Of a DNA stretch of 64,000 nucleotides, positions 48,589 through 57,123 are shown one piece after another; within the stretch, counting starts at the first letter, position 1, and each line of letters starts with the position of its first letter. Below the pieces are notes generated by a model. The model made no database searches. It was not told the DNA's origin and was given only the letters and a program-made list of their open reading frames with translations. The stretch lies in assembly GCF_014649335.1 (NCBI RefSeq), contig NZ_BMSV01000008.1, positions 124,001 through 188,000 on the forward strand, given 5' to 3'. The DNA is from Streptomyces roseolilacinus (GTDB taxonomy: Bacteria; Actinomycetota; Actinomycetes; Streptomycetales; Streptomycetaceae). The translations under genes were made by a program, and so were the position numbers.

Positions 48589-49692
48589 ATGAGCCACCGT
48601 CACTCCCTCAGCCGCCGACTCCTCCTCCAGGGCGCCGCCGCCGGAGCCCTCGCCGCCGCGCCCGTGTCCGCCGCCCGCGCGGCCGAGGCCGCCCCGGCGG
48701 CGGACACCGCCGGCCGGACCGTCGCGGCACAGGCGCCCGGCGCGCTGCCCGGCAGGCCGTACACCAACCCGCTCGTACGCAACCGCGCCGACCCGCACGT
48801 CCACCGCCACACCGACGGCCGCTACTACTTCACCGCGACCGCCCCCGAGTACGACCGCATCATCCTGCGCCGCTCCCGCACCCTCGCCGGCATCGCCACC
48901 GCCGACGAGGCGGTCGTCTGGCGCCGGCACACGAGCGGCGACATGGCCGCCCACATCTGGGCCCCGGAGATCCACCACATCGACGGCCGCTGGTACGTCT
49001 ACTTCGCCGCCGCACCCGCCCACGACGTCTGGCGCATCCGGATGTGGGTGCTGGAGAACCGGCACCCCGACCCGTTCCAGGGCACCTGGACCGAACGGGG
49101 CAGCATCACCACCGCCTGGGACACCTTCTCCCTCGACGCCACCACCTTCACCCACCGCGGCTCCCGCTACCTCGCCTGGGCGCAGCACGAGCCCGGCACG
49201 GACAACAACACCGCCGTCTTCCTGTCCCGGATGGCCGATCCGCTGACCCTGACCGGCCCCCAGGTGCGGCTCACCACGCCCGAGTACGACTGGGAGTGCG
49301 TCGGCTTCAAGGTGAACGAGGGCGCCGCGTTCCTCCGCCGCAACGGCCGGATCTTCATGACGTACTCGGCCAGCGCCACCGACAGCAACTACTGCCTGGG
49401 CCTGCTCACCGCCGACGACACGAGCGACCTCATGGACCCGGCCTCCTGGACCAAGTCCCCGACGCCCGTCTTCACCAGCAACGACTCCACCCGCCAGTAC
49501 GGGCCGGGCCACAACTGCTTCACCGTCGCCGAGGACGGCCGCACCGACGTGCTCGTCTACCACGCCCGCCAGTACAAGGAGATCACCGGCGACCCGTTGC
49601 ACGACCCCAACCGCCACACCCGTCTCCAGAGGCTCGGCTGGAAGCCCGACGGGACCCCCGACTTCGGTGTCCCCGTCGCCGACCGCACCTGA
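48589..49692 (+). CDS. Secreted glycoside hydrolase family 43 (arabinofuranosidase/xylosidase type)
   Basis: A 367-residue protein. A Tat signal (SLSRRLLLQGAAAGALAAAP) ends near ARA, then a Pro/Ala-rich linker. The GH43 five-bladed propeller follows: catalytic base Asp68 in RADPHVHRHTDGRYYFTAT, MAAHIWAPEIHHIDGRWYVYFAAAPA, and the likely acid Glu in GFKVNEGAAFLRRNGRIFMTYSAS. It acts outside the cell on arabinosyl or xylosyl side chains. ATG start with AAGGCGAGCG in front; it has its own promoter. The CE12-like esterase gene follows 18 bases after its stop. Confidence 0.9.
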   Translation: MSHRHSLSRRLLLQGAAAGALAAAPVSAARAAEAAPAADTAGRTVAAQAPGALPGRPYTNPLVRNRADPHVHRHTDGRYYFTATAPEYDRIILRRSRTLAGIATADEAVVWRRHTSGDMAAHIWAPEIHHIDGRWYVYFAAAPAHDVWRIRMWVLENRHPDPFQGTWTERGSITTAWDTFSLDATTFTHRGSRYLAWAQHEPGTDNNTAVFLSRMADPLTLTGPQVRLTTPEYDWECVGFKVNEGAAFLRRNGRIFMTYSASATDSNYCLGLLTADDTSDLMDPASWTKSPTPVFTSNDSTRQYGPGHNCFTVAEDGRTDVLVYHARQYKEITGDPLHDPNRHTRLQRLGWKPDGTPDFGVPVADRT

Positions 49693-49710
49693 TCCCCGAA
49701 GGAGCCCCCG

Positions 49711-50772
49711 ATGACCGGGACGAGACGCCTCGCCCTGCTCGCGACCGCCGCGGCCACGGCCGCCACCGCGCTGACCGCCACCCCCGCGGCCGCCGGCGGC
49801 CCGTACGGGCAGGGCCCGCGCCACTGCGCCGGCACCGCCCCCGTCACCTGCCACTACGACGTGCCCCCCGGCACGTACGACGTGACCGTCACCCTCGGCG
49901 CGGACACCGCCGCGACCACCTCCGTCACCGCCGAGACCCGCCGCACCGTGCTCGCCGCCACGCCGACGGCGGCGGGGGAGCGCACCACCCGCTCGTTCAC
50001 CGTCGACGTCCGCACCCCGGAGGGCGAGCCCACCGGACCCGACGGGACACCCGGCCTCGACCTCGTCCTCACCGGCGCCGACGGCGCCGCCCCGGCGCTC
50101 GCCGCGATCCGGGTCACGCCCGCCCCCCGTGCCCGGAAGCTGCTGCTGATCGGCGACTCCACCGTGTGCGACCAGCCGGGCGCCCCCTACAGCGGCTGGG
50201 GCCAGCAGCTGCCCCGGTTCCCGGGCCGGGGCACGGCCGTCGCCAACCACGCCGACTCCGGCGAGTCCACCGTCAGCTACCTGGCGAACCCGGCCCTCTT
50301 CGACCGCGTCCGCGCCCGGATCCGCCCCGGCGACCTGGTGCTCGTCCAGCTCGCCCACAACGACAAGCAGACCGACGCCGCCACCTACCGCGCGAACCTC
50401 ACCGCCCTCGTCGACGGCGTCCGGGCCGAGGGCGGCCGCCCGGTGCTCGTCACGCCCGTCGTCCGCCGCTGGTTCAACCCGGACGGCACCCTCGACAACG
50501 GCACCGCCCTCCTCGTCAACGGGCTCGGCGTCGACCACCCCGCCGAGGTCCGCGCCCTCGCCGCCCGGCTCGGCACCCCGCTCGTCGACCTGACCGCGCT
50601 CACCAAGGCGCGGGTCGAGCAGCTCGGGCCCGAGGCGTCGAAGGCCCTGTACCTGACGGACGAGAAGCGCGACAACACCCACACCTCCGTGCGCGGCGCC
50701 ACCGAGTACGCCCGGCTGGTCGCGGACGAGCTGGCGGCGCGGGGACTGCTCACCCGCCGGGCGGCGCCCTGA
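49711..50772 (+). CDS. Secreted rhamnogalacturonan acetylesterase-like SGNH hydrolase (CE12-type)
   Basis: A 353-residue protein with a signal peptide at 1-28 (LALLATAAATAATALTATPAAA). Residues about 35-135 form a beta-rich leading domain. The SGNH domain has the nucleophile Ser150 in LLIGDSTVCDQ, the Gly in NHADSGESTVSY, Asn in QLAHNDKQTD, and Asp/His in KRDNTHTSVRGATEYA. This matches CE12, which removes acetyl groups from pectin or xylan. ATG with GAAGGAG upstream. It probably shares a transcript with the GH43 gene. Convergent with the xylanase gene, with a hairpin terminator between. Confidence 0.9.
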   Translation: MTGTRRLALLATAAATAATALTATPAAAGGPYGQGPRHCAGTAPVTCHYDVPPGTYDVTVTLGADTAATTSVTAETRRTVLAATPTAAGERTTRSFTVDVRTPEGEPTGPDGTPGLDLVLTGADGAAPALAAIRVTPAPRARKLLLIGDSTVCDQPGAPYSGWGQQLPRFPGRGTAVANHADSGESTVSYLANPALFDRVRARIRPGDLVLVQLAHNDKQTDAATYRANLTALVDGVRAEGGRPVLVTPVVRRWFNPDGTLDNGTALLVNGLGVDHPAEVRALAARLGTPLVDLTALTKARVEQLGPEASKALYLTDEKRDNTHTSVRGATEYARLVADELAARGLLTRRAAP

Positions 50773-50830
50773 CCCCCGTCCGCACCCCTCGCCCGCGGCC
50801 TGCGGGCCCCGGGCGGGGGGACCGGTCGGC

Positions 50831-50858
50831 CCGGCCGGGGAGCGCCGTCCCCGGCCGG
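50831..50858. terminator. Bidirectional hairpin terminator
   Basis: CCGGCCGGGGA (50831-50841) pairs with TCCCCGGCCGG (50848-50858); a perfect 11-bp stem with a 6-base loop, in the 113-base gap between the convergent esterase and xylanase genes. Confidence 0.75.
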
Positions 50859-50885
50859 CCCGGCCGTGCGCCGCGGTGCGGCCGG

Positions 50886-52295
50886 TCACCCGGCGGTGGG
50901 CATCGACACGGCGCACGCCGCCCCGTTCAGGGTGAAGGCGGCCGGCGGCGTGTTGGCGCCGGACCAGGCGCCGTTGAGGCCGAACGTGACCGACCCGCCG
51001 GCCGCGACGACCGCGTTGTACGGCAGGTTCGCGGCCGTCACCGACGTCCCCGACTGGCTGACGGAGGCGTTCCACGCCTGGGTCACGCTCTGCCCGGACG
51101 GCCACGCCCAGCCGACCCGCCAGCCGTCCACCGGGGCGGTGCCCGTGTTCCGCACGGTCACCTGGGCGGTGAAGCCGCCGTTCCACTGGTTCTGCACCGC
51201 GTAGGTCACCGCGCAGCCGCCCACCGGATCGGGACCAGGGCCGGGTCCGCCGCTCCAGCCGAGCGCCTCGGCGATGCCGTGGTAGGCGGGCTTGGGCCGG
51301 AAGCCCTCGTCGTACGGGGTGGCCGCGCCCTCGCCCGGGAAGAAGTCGGGGATCCACGAGTCGGAGTCCGTGAAGCCCCACACGGTCACGCCCGTGCAGC
51401 GGGCCACCGCGACGCACGCCTGGGTGACGGCCTTGAAGTCGGCCTTCTGCTGGGCCAGTTTCGCCTCGGTCGCCGGGAGCCGCATCCGGATGTCGAGCTC
51501 CGTGACGGCCACGTCCACGCCGAGGTCGGAGAACCGCTTGATGTTCGCCTGGAGGGTGGACGGCACCTGACCGACGATCAGGTGGGCCTGGAGGCCGACG
51601 CCGTCGATGGGCACGCCCTGCGCCTTCAGCGAGCGGACCAGGGCGTACATGGCGTCGCTCTTGGCGTTGATCCCCTCGACGTTGTAGTCGTTGAGGTACA
51701 GCTTCGCCGCGGGGTCGGCGGCGCGGGCGGCGCGGAAGGCGTCGGCGATGTAGCCGTCCCCGACGACCCGCTGGAACACCGACGGGCGGCGCGTGCCGTC
51801 CTCCTCGAACGCCTCGTTGACCACGTCCCAGTGGTGGATGCGGCCCTTGTAGCGGCCCGCCTCGGTGGCGATGTGGTCCGTCATCACCGTGCGCAGGCTT
51901 TCGGCGGTCCACGAGCCGTTCTCCACCCACGACGGGAGCTGGCTGTGCCACACCAGCGTGTGGCCGCGCACCTTCTGCCCGTTCGCCTCGGCGAAGTCCA
52001 CCACGGCGTCGGCACCGGACCAGCGGAAGTCGCCGCGGACCGGTTCGACCGAGCCCCACTTCATCTCGTTGCCGGGGGTGACGGAGTCGAACTGCCCGGC
52101 GGTCACGGCCGCGTAGGTGCCGGTCAGCTTGGACGCGGTCACGGCCGTCCCGTAGTAGACGCCCTTCGCCGCGGCGAGGTCCCGCAGCACGGGGTCCGCG
52201 GTCCCGGCGGCGTGTCCCGGCACCGCGGTGCCGGCCACCAGCAGGGCGGCGGTCGACAGGCCGAACACGGCTCTGCGTAAGCTCTGGAGCTTCAT
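50886..52295 (-). CDS. Secreted endo-1,4-beta-xylanase (GH10) with CBM2
   Basis: A 469-residue protein. Signal peptide 1-29 (LRRAVFGLSTAALLVAGTAVPGHA). The GH10 barrel is about 33-345 with acid/base Glu161 in HHWDVVNEAF and nucleophile Glu267 in AVTELDIRM; GHTLVWHSQLP is a family signature. A PGPGPDP linker joins a C-terminal CBM2 (about 361-465, CAVTYAVQNQWNGGFTAQV, Cys to Cys) that binds cellulose or xylan. It cuts the xylan backbone. Start ATG 52293-52295 (reverse strand), with GAGGGA upstream. Divergent from a LacI gene that probably represses it. Confidence 0.95.
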   Translation of the reverse strand: MKLQSLRRAVFGLSTAALLVAGTAVPGHAAGTADPVLRDLAAAKGVYYGTAVTASKLTGTYAAVTAGQFDSVTPGNEMKWGSVEPVRGDFRWSGADAVVDFAEANGQKVRGHTLVWHSQLPSWVENGSWTAESLRTVMTDHIATEAGRYKGRIHHWDVVNEAFEEDGTRRPSVFQRVVGDGYIADAFRAARAADPAAKLYLNDYNVEGINAKSDAMYALVRSLKAQGVPIDGVGLQAHLIVGQVPSTLQANIKRFSDLGVDVAVTELDIRMRLPATEAKLAQQKADFKAVTQACVAVARCTGVTVWGFTDSDSWIPDFFPGEGAATPYDEGFRPKPAYHGIAEALGWSGGPGPGPDPVGGCAVTYAVQNQWNGGFTAQVTVRNTGTAPVDGWRVGWAWPSGQSVTQAWNASVSQSGTSVTAANLPYNAVVAAGGSVTFGLNGAWSGANTPPAAFTLNGAACAVSMPTAG

Positions 52296-52374
52296 GGACG
52301 TCCCTCTCATGACGGCTTCCGGTCTCCCCCGGTTTTCCGGAAGACTGCTGCAAGGTTTCGAGAGTGCGTCCGGA

Positions 52375-52403
52375 ACGGTAGAGGCGCGCGGGGCAACCGT
52401 CAA
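52375..52403 (-). promoter_or_regulatory. Promoter of the xylanase gene
   Basis: On the reverse strand TTGACG (52398-52403), 17 bases, TACCGT (52375-52380). The -35 box lies within 15 bases of the divergent LacI start, so the two control regions overlap. Downstream CTCGAAACCTTGCAG is a possible operator. Confidence 0.7.
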
Positions 52404-52417
52404 CGGAGGTGGGGGAA

Positions 52418-53452
52418 TTGGCAGAGGGCAGAACGCCCGGGGCCGCCCGGGGGAAGATCACCATCACGGAGATCGCGCGGGAGGCGGGGGTCTCCGTACC
52501 GACCGTGTCGCGGGTCGTCAACGGCAGGTCGGACGTGTCGCCCGCCACCCGCGCGCGCGTGGAGGACCTGCTGAGGGAGCACGGCTACCGGCGTCGCCCC
52601 ACCGCGCCCGGCGACCGCGCGGCCCTCCTCGACCTCGTCTTCAACGACCTGGACAGCCCCTGGGCCGTCGAGATCATCCGGGGCGTCGAGCAGGTCGCCC
52701 ACGCGGCCGGCATGGGCACCGTCGTCTCGGCGATCCACGGCCGCAGCGGCGACGCCCGCCAGTGGATGCGCAACCTGCGCGCCCGCGCCTCGGGCGGCGT
52801 CATCCTCGTCACGTCCGTCCTGGAGCCCGTCCTCCACGAGGAACTGCGGCGCCTCGGCGTGCCCCTGGTCGTCGTCGACCCGGCCGGCTCCCCGGCCCTG
52901 GACGCCCCGACCGTGGGCGCCACCAACTGGGCGGGCGGCCTCGCCGCCACCGAGCACCTGCTGGGGCTCGGCCACCGCCGGATCGGCTTCGTCGCCGGGC
53001 CGCCCCGGCTGCTCTGCTCGCGGGCGCGTCTCGACGGCCACCGGGCGGCCCTGGAGGGCGCGGGGATCGCCGTCGACGAGTCCCTCGTCGTGCAGGGCGA
53101 CTTCTACCACGCGTCCGGGTTCACCGGCTGCACCACCCTCCTCGACCGGGAGGACCCGCCGACGGCGCTGTTCGCGGCGAGCGACCAGATGGCCCTCGGC
53201 GCCATCGAGGCCCTGCGCCGGCGCGGACTGCGGGTGCCGGAGGACATGAGCGTCGTCGGTTTCGACGACCTGCCGGAAGTGCGCTGGTCCTCGCCGCCGC
53301 TGACGACCGTGCGCCAGCCGCTGGTCGAGATGGGCAAGACGGCCGTCCGCACGGTCCTGCGCCTCGCCCGCGACGAGGAGCTGGACTCCCCGCGCGTGGA
53401 GCTCGCCACGGAGCTGGTCGTACGGTCCAGCACGGCCCCGCCCGCGAGGTGA
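52418..53452 (+). CDS. LacI-family regulator divergent from the xylanase gene
   Basis: A 344-residue protein. HTH ITITEIAREAGVSVPTVSRVVNGRSDVSPATRARVEDLLREHGY, then a sensor domain (ALLDLVFNDLDSPWAVEIIRGVEQVAHAAG, VVGFDDLPEVRWSSPPLTTVRQPLVEMG). The start is probably TTG at 52418 because GGAGGTG sits 7 bases upstream; GTG at 52409 is the alternative and has a poorer site. It likely represses the xylanase gene and may also act on the GH43-esterase pair. A hairpin terminator follows its stop. Confidence 0.92.
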   Translation: MAEGRTPGAARGKITITEIAREAGVSVPTVSRVVNGRSDVSPATRARVEDLLREHGYRRRPTAPGDRAALLDLVFNDLDSPWAVEIIRGVEQVAHAAGMGTVVSAIHGRSGDARQWMRNLRARASGGVILVTSVLEPVLHEELRRLGVPLVVVDPAGSPALDAPTVGATNWAGGLAATEHLLGLGHRRIGFVAGPPRLLCSRARLDGHRAALEGAGIAVDESLVVQGDFYHASGFTGCTTLLDREDPPTALFAASDQMALGAIEALRRRGLRVPEDMSVVGFDDLPEVRWSSPPLTTVRQPLVEMGKTAVRTVLRLARDEELDSPRVELATELVVRSSTAPPAR

Positions 53453-53787
53453 CCGCGCGGCCCCGCCGGTCCGGACCCGGCCGGCGGGGCCGCGTCCGCT
53501 CGGGGAAGCGGTGGGGGGAGGGCGCGGGGACCGCGCCCGGGAAGCGAGGTCGGGACGGGGCGGGGAGGTGGGTGAGCGTCCTCCCGCTTCCGGAAGCCTT
53601 CCGGAAGGCTTTCAGAGGTTCTGGGAGCGTTCTCCCGCCGCGCCGCACGGGCGCCGCGCCCGCCGAGGCGTCCCGGACGGCCGAGGGGGATCCCCCGGGA
53701 CCTCCCGGAACCGCGCGGGAGCGAGGGGTCCCGTGGCCCGCCCCCGGCAGGGGGAGGCGCCGCCGCCCCGGCGCGGGGGAGCGGGGG
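53453..53787. other. Intergenic region between convergent genes
   Basis: It holds the terminator at 53456-53494 and an isolated perfect palindrome, AAGCCTTCCGGAAGGCTT, at 53594-53611, next to CTTCCGGAAG. No gene that I can support. The rest is GC-rich sequence. Confidence 0.55.
53456..53494. terminator. Hairpin terminator after the LacI gene
   Basis: A perfect 14-bp stem, CGCGGCCCCGCCGG (53456-53469) with CCGGCGGGGCCGCG (53481-53494), and an 11-base loop. Confidence 0.8.
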
Positions 53788-54231
53788 TCAGATCCGGGAG
53801 CCGACCCCCGGCACCGTCCAGGCCGGCTCCGTGCCGGTGAGCTGGCAGACCACGAGGTACAGCGGGATCGGCGGGGTGTACGGCGAGGTGCCGCCCGGCC
53901 GCCGTATCAGCCGCGGGTGCCGGTCGGGGACGTAGCCGCCGGGCGCGTAGCAGGCGGGCAGCGGCCAGCGCAGGTCCGCGTCGGAGCCGGCCGGGACGAG
54001 CCACCACCACCAGTCGGAGTCGGCGAACACGCAGCCGTTCCCGGGCAGCCTGCTGAGCAGCCGCATCCCGTGCCGCGCGGGCATCCCCACCGCGTCGCAG
54101 CCCAGGGTGGCCGGCAGGTGCGGCGGCGGGGTCAGCCGCACCTCGCCGAGCGGCTCCTCCCACAGCGCGCCGGCCCTGCGGCGGCCGTGCGGGCCGTACG
54201 GGGACAAGGGGGTCACCATCGATCTCAGCAT
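53788..54231 (-). CDS. Conserved hypothetical protein overlapping the HATPase gene
   Basis: A 147-residue protein, MLRSMVTPLSPYG at the start, then VRLTPPPHLPATLGCDAVGMPARHGMRLLSRL, a striking DSDWWWWLVPAGSD motif and a Pro-rich end (PLYLVVCQLTGTEPAW). The tryptophan cluster suggests a compact domain. No membrane segment or known catalytic motif. Its ATG overlaps the stop of the HATPase gene by a few bases, so the two are coupled. Function unknown; context suggests the XRE/DUF397 regulatory cluster. Confidence 0.75.
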   Translation of the reverse strand: MLRSMVTPLSPYGPHGRRRAGALWEEPLGEVRLTPPPHLPATLGCDAVGMPARHGMRLLSRLPGNGCVFADSDWWWWLVPAGSDADLRWPLPACYAPGGYVPDRHPRLIRRPGGTSPYTPPIPLYLVVCQLTGTEPAWTVPGVGSRI

Positions 54232-54755
54232 GGCTCCGCCGTGCCGTGGACCAGCTCCGCCCAGACGACGCGCCCCGCCCCGTGCCGGGCGTCGTGGGTG
54301 CCCCACGCGCTGCACATCGCGTCGATGAGGAACAGCCCCCGGCCGCACTCCTCCCGCTCGGCCGCGCGCAGCCGCGGCCCGGTCACCCGGCAGCCCTCGT
54401 CGTGGACGGCGATCCGCACGAGCTCGCCGCGGTCCCGCAGCTCGCAGACGACGCGCCCGCTCGCGGTGTGCACCACGGCGTTGGTGAACAGTTCGGAGAC
54501 GACCAGCTCGGCCGTGTCGCGCACGTCCCCGGTGACGTCCCACAGGGCCAGGCGCTCCACGACGAGCCGGCGGGCCCGGGCCACCGACTCGGCGCGCGCG
54601 GGCAGCTCGAAGGCGAAGCGGCGGACGTCGGGCGTGCCCGGCCGGTTCGCGTGCGCGTACGGGCGCGGGACGCGGGGCAGCCCATGGGGGTGTGGAGCGG
54701 GGGTCACCGGTCGAGCGGCTGCGAGCTGGGGGGTGAGCGCATTGCCAGGTGCCAC
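54225..54755 (-). CDS. Anti-sigma-factor-like ATP-binding protein (HATPase_c_2)
   Basis: A 176-residue protein. The GHKL ATP-binding boxes are AELVVSELFTNAVVHT (N box), IAVHDEGCRVTGPRLR (G1) and ECGRGLFLIDAMCSAWGTH (G2). These RsbW-like proteins may be kinases or anti-sigma factors. Residues 1-40 are Pro/His-rich. The GTG at 54753-54755 (reverse strand) has GAGGAA 6 bases upstream; an ATG at 54794 is the longer option. Coupled to the downstream hypothetical gene. Divergent from the XRE/DUF397 pair, a common actinobacterial trio. Confidence 0.9.
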   Translation of the reverse strand: MAPGNALTPQLAAARPVTPAPHPHGLPRVPRPYAHANRPGTPDVRRFAFELPARAESVARARRLVVERLALWDVTGDVRDTAELVVSELFTNAVVHTASGRVVCELRDRGELVRIAVHDEGCRVTGPRLRAAEREECGRGLFLIDAMCSAWGTHDARHGAGRVVWAELVHGTAEPC

Positions 54756-54970
54756 GACCGATTCCTCACATGGGAGCGGCGCCGTACGCCGCATCTCCCC
54801 GGGGCAGAGCGCGCGGCAGCCGCGTGAACTGGTTCACCGACTGGTTCATCGGAATACTTTCCTCCCGTCGTGGACACTTGGCAAGCGGCACTCTGAAAAT
54901 TGCAGAGTGATGTGTCCTCTCTGGCAATCGCATGGCACACTCAACGAAAAAGCGCGTGGGGAGGTCAGAA

Positions 54971-55837
54971 GTGAGCGAGCCGCGGTCCGCCCCCACGGTG
55001 GGACAGGTCGTACTCGGCAAGCGACTGCAGGATCTGCGGGAAAAGGCGGGCCTGAAGCGGGAGGAGGCCGCCAGGGTCCTGCACGTGGCCCCGGCCACGA
55101 TCCGCCGCATGGAGACCGCGGAAGTCGCCCTGAAGATCCCCTACGTCCAGCTGCTCCTCCAGGCGTACGGCGTCGACCGCGACGAGGCGGACGGCTTCGT
55201 GCGGCTCGCCGAGGACGCCAACAGACCCGGCTGGTGGCAGCGGTTCCACGACGTGCTGCCGGGCTGGTTCAGCATGTACGTCAGCCTGGAGGGCGCCGCG
55301 AGCATCATCCGGGCCTACGAACCGCACTTCGTCCCCGGACTGCTCCAGACCGAGGACTACGCCCGGGCCGTCCTCCGCGCCGGCGCGGTCGGCCGGGTCA
55401 GCCCCGAGGACACCGAGCGCCACGTCGCGCTGCGGATGGAGCGGCAGGGCCTGCTGACCCGGCCCGACCCCCCGAAGTTCTGGGTGGTCATGGACGAGAC
55501 GGTGCTGCGGCGCCGTCCGCCCGGCACCGGCCCCGCGCTCATGCGCGCCCAGCTCGACCGGCTGGTCGAGGCGGCGGAGCTGCCCCACGTCACCCTGCAG
55601 GTCGCGGAGTTCGCGACGGGCCACCACCCCGGCACGTACGGCCCCTTCGTGCTGTTCCGGTTCGCGATGCCGGAACTCCCGGACATGGTCTACAGCGAGT
55701 ACCTGACCGGCGCGGTCTACCTCGACGCGCGTCCCGAGGTGGCCTCCCACCTGGAGGTCATGGACCGCATGGCGGCGCAGGCCGCCACCGCACAACGTAC
55801 GAAGGAAATCCTCCGGGCTTTCCGCAAGGAGCTGTGA
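54971..55837 (+). CDS. XRE-family regulator with DUF5753 domain
   Basis: A 288-residue protein. HTH at about 14-68 (VLGKRLQDLREKAGLKREEAARVLHVAPATIRRMETA), then the DUF5753 domain (about 105-280; VSLEGAASIIRAYEPHFVPGLLQTEDYARAVLRA and LPDMVYSEYLTGAVYLD). In Streptomyces these proteins work with a small DUF397 partner; some affect development (WhiJ-like). The GTG at 54971 is chosen because GGGGAGG lies 6 bases before it; ATG 54932 would add 13 residues. The DUF397 gene starts at the base right after its stop. Confidence 0.9.
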   Translation: MSEPRSAPTVGQVVLGKRLQDLREKAGLKREEAARVLHVAPATIRRMETAEVALKIPYVQLLLQAYGVDRDEADGFVRLAEDANRPGWWQRFHDVLPGWFSMYVSLEGAASIIRAYEPHFVPGLLQTEDYARAVLRAGAVGRVSPEDTERHVALRMERQGLLTRPDPPKFWVVMDETVLRRRPPGTGPALMRAQLDRLVEAAELPHVTLQVAEFATGHHPGTYGPFVLFRFAMPELPDMVYSEYLTGAVYLDARPEVASHLEVMDRMAAQAATAQRTKEILRAFRKEL

Positions 55838-56074
55838 ATGGTTCGCATATACAACGGCATGCCCGCCGCCGACCTCGGCGCCGAGGGGTGGCACAAGCCG
55901 TGGAGCGGCGGCAACGGCGGCAACTGCATCGAGGCCATGAAGCTGGCCGACGGCAGGGTCGCGGTGCGCCAGTCCGCCGATCCTGACGGCCCCGCCCTCA
56001 TCTACACCCCTGGGGAGATCGCCGCGTTCATCCAGGGTGCCAAGTCCGGGCAGGCCGACTTCCTGCTCACCTGA
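55838..56074 (+). CDS. DUF397 family protein
   Basis: A 78-residue protein. GGNGGNCIEAMKLADGRVAVRQSADPDGPALIYTPGEIAAFIQGAKSGQADF is the DUF397 core, usually [W-x-K/R-S-x-x-S]-x-x-x-x-C-V-E-V; here WHKPWSGGNGGNCIEA, slightly longer and lacking the usual Ser. The ATG directly follows the XRE stop, so the two are cotranslated. It is the small partner of the XRE/DUF5753 regulator. Confidence 0.92.
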   Translation: MVRIYNGMPAADLGAEGWHKPWSGGNGGNCIEAMKLADGRVAVRQSADPDGPALIYTPGEIAAFIQGAKSGQADFLLT

Positions 56075-56186
56075 CCCGGAGTCATAAGGTGACGTCCACC
56101 GAGGCGTTGACCACGCGGCCGACCCCGCGCACCGGAACGTCCTCAGTGACCGAGCACGCCCCGACCCCCGACCCCTGGAGCAGCCG

Positions 56187-57017
56187 ATGACCGGGAACGA
56201 CGCCGCCACCGACGGCGTACCCGCCGCAGGCGTACGGATCGACACCAGCAAGCCGCATCCCGCCCGGATGTACGACTGGTTCCTCGGCGGCAAGGACAAC
56301 TACCCGGTCGACGAGGAGATGGCCCACCAGCTCCTCACCATCGACGCGCGCGGCCGCGACATGGCGCGCGTCAACCGGGCGTTCATGCACCGCGCGACCC
56401 GTTGGCTGGGCAGGGCGGGCGTCCGCCAGTACCTGGACATCGGCACCGGCATCCCCACCGAGCCCAACCTGCACCAGATAGCCCAGCAGGTCGCACCCGA
56501 GGCGCGGATCGTCTACTGCGACAACGACCCGATCGTCCTGGCCCACGCCGAGGCGCTGCTGCGCTCCACGCCGGAGGGCGCCACCGCGTACATCCAGGCC
56601 GACGCCCGCGACCCGCAGACCATCCTGGAGCGCGCCGGCGAGGTCCTCGACTTCACCCGGCCCGTCGCGCTGTCCCTGCTCGCGCTGCTCCACTTCGTCG
56701 ACGACGAGGACGGGGCGTACGAGCTGGTGTCCCGCCTCGTCGAACGGCTGGCGCCGGGCAGCTACCTCGTCCTGTCGCACGTCACCAGCGAGTTCGACCC
56801 GGAGGGCGCGGCGAAGGCGCGCGCCATGTACCAGGGGCGCGGCCTCACCCTGCGGCCGCGCACCCGCGAGGAGTTCACCCGCTTCTTCGACGGCCTGGAG
56901 CTGGTCGAGCCGGGCGTGACGCTGACCGCCGACTGGCGCCCGGAGCTGGGCGAGCCCATCCCGGTCGCCGGCGACGACCCCATCCCGGGGTACGCCGGAG
57001 TCGCCCGCAAGCCGTGA
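56187..57017 (+). CDS. SAM-dependent methyltransferase of the DUF574 type
   Basis: A 276-residue protein. IDTSKPHPARMYDWFLGGKDNYPVDEE is the family start, YLDIGTGIPTEPNLHQIAQ is motif I, and VYCDNDPIVLAHAEALL carries the acidic residue. The SAM fold is complete. This family is abundant in Streptomyces and usually has unknown substrates. The ATG has CTGGAGCAG in front. It lies 112 bases after DUF397; it may be a separate transcript. Confidence 0.92.
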   Translation: MTGNDAATDGVPAAGVRIDTSKPHPARMYDWFLGGKDNYPVDEEMAHQLLTIDARGRDMARVNRAFMHRATRWLGRAGVRQYLDIGTGIPTEPNLHQIAQQVAPEARIVYCDNDPIVLAHAEALLRSTPEGATAYIQADARDPQTILERAGEVLDFTRPVALSLLALLHFVDDEDGAYELVSRLVERLAPGSYLVLSHVTSEFDPEGAAKARAMYQGRGLTLRPRTREEFTRFFDGLELVEPGVTLTADWRPELGEPIPVAGDDPIPGYAGVARKP

Positions 57018-57123
57018 CGGCGCGCCCGGGGCCGGACCGGACCCGCTGCCCGGCGCCCGCGCGCTCCCGAGGGGCGCGGGCGTCGTGCGGGCGGCGTCAC
57101 CCGGATCGGCCCCGGACGGGCAG

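Noticed and set aside
47464..52548. A 1694-codon open frame on the reverse strand
   Set aside because: It crosses several well-supported genes on both strands. Its translation is Gly/Arg/Val/Asp-rich with no domain; long stop-free antisense frames are normal at this GC content.
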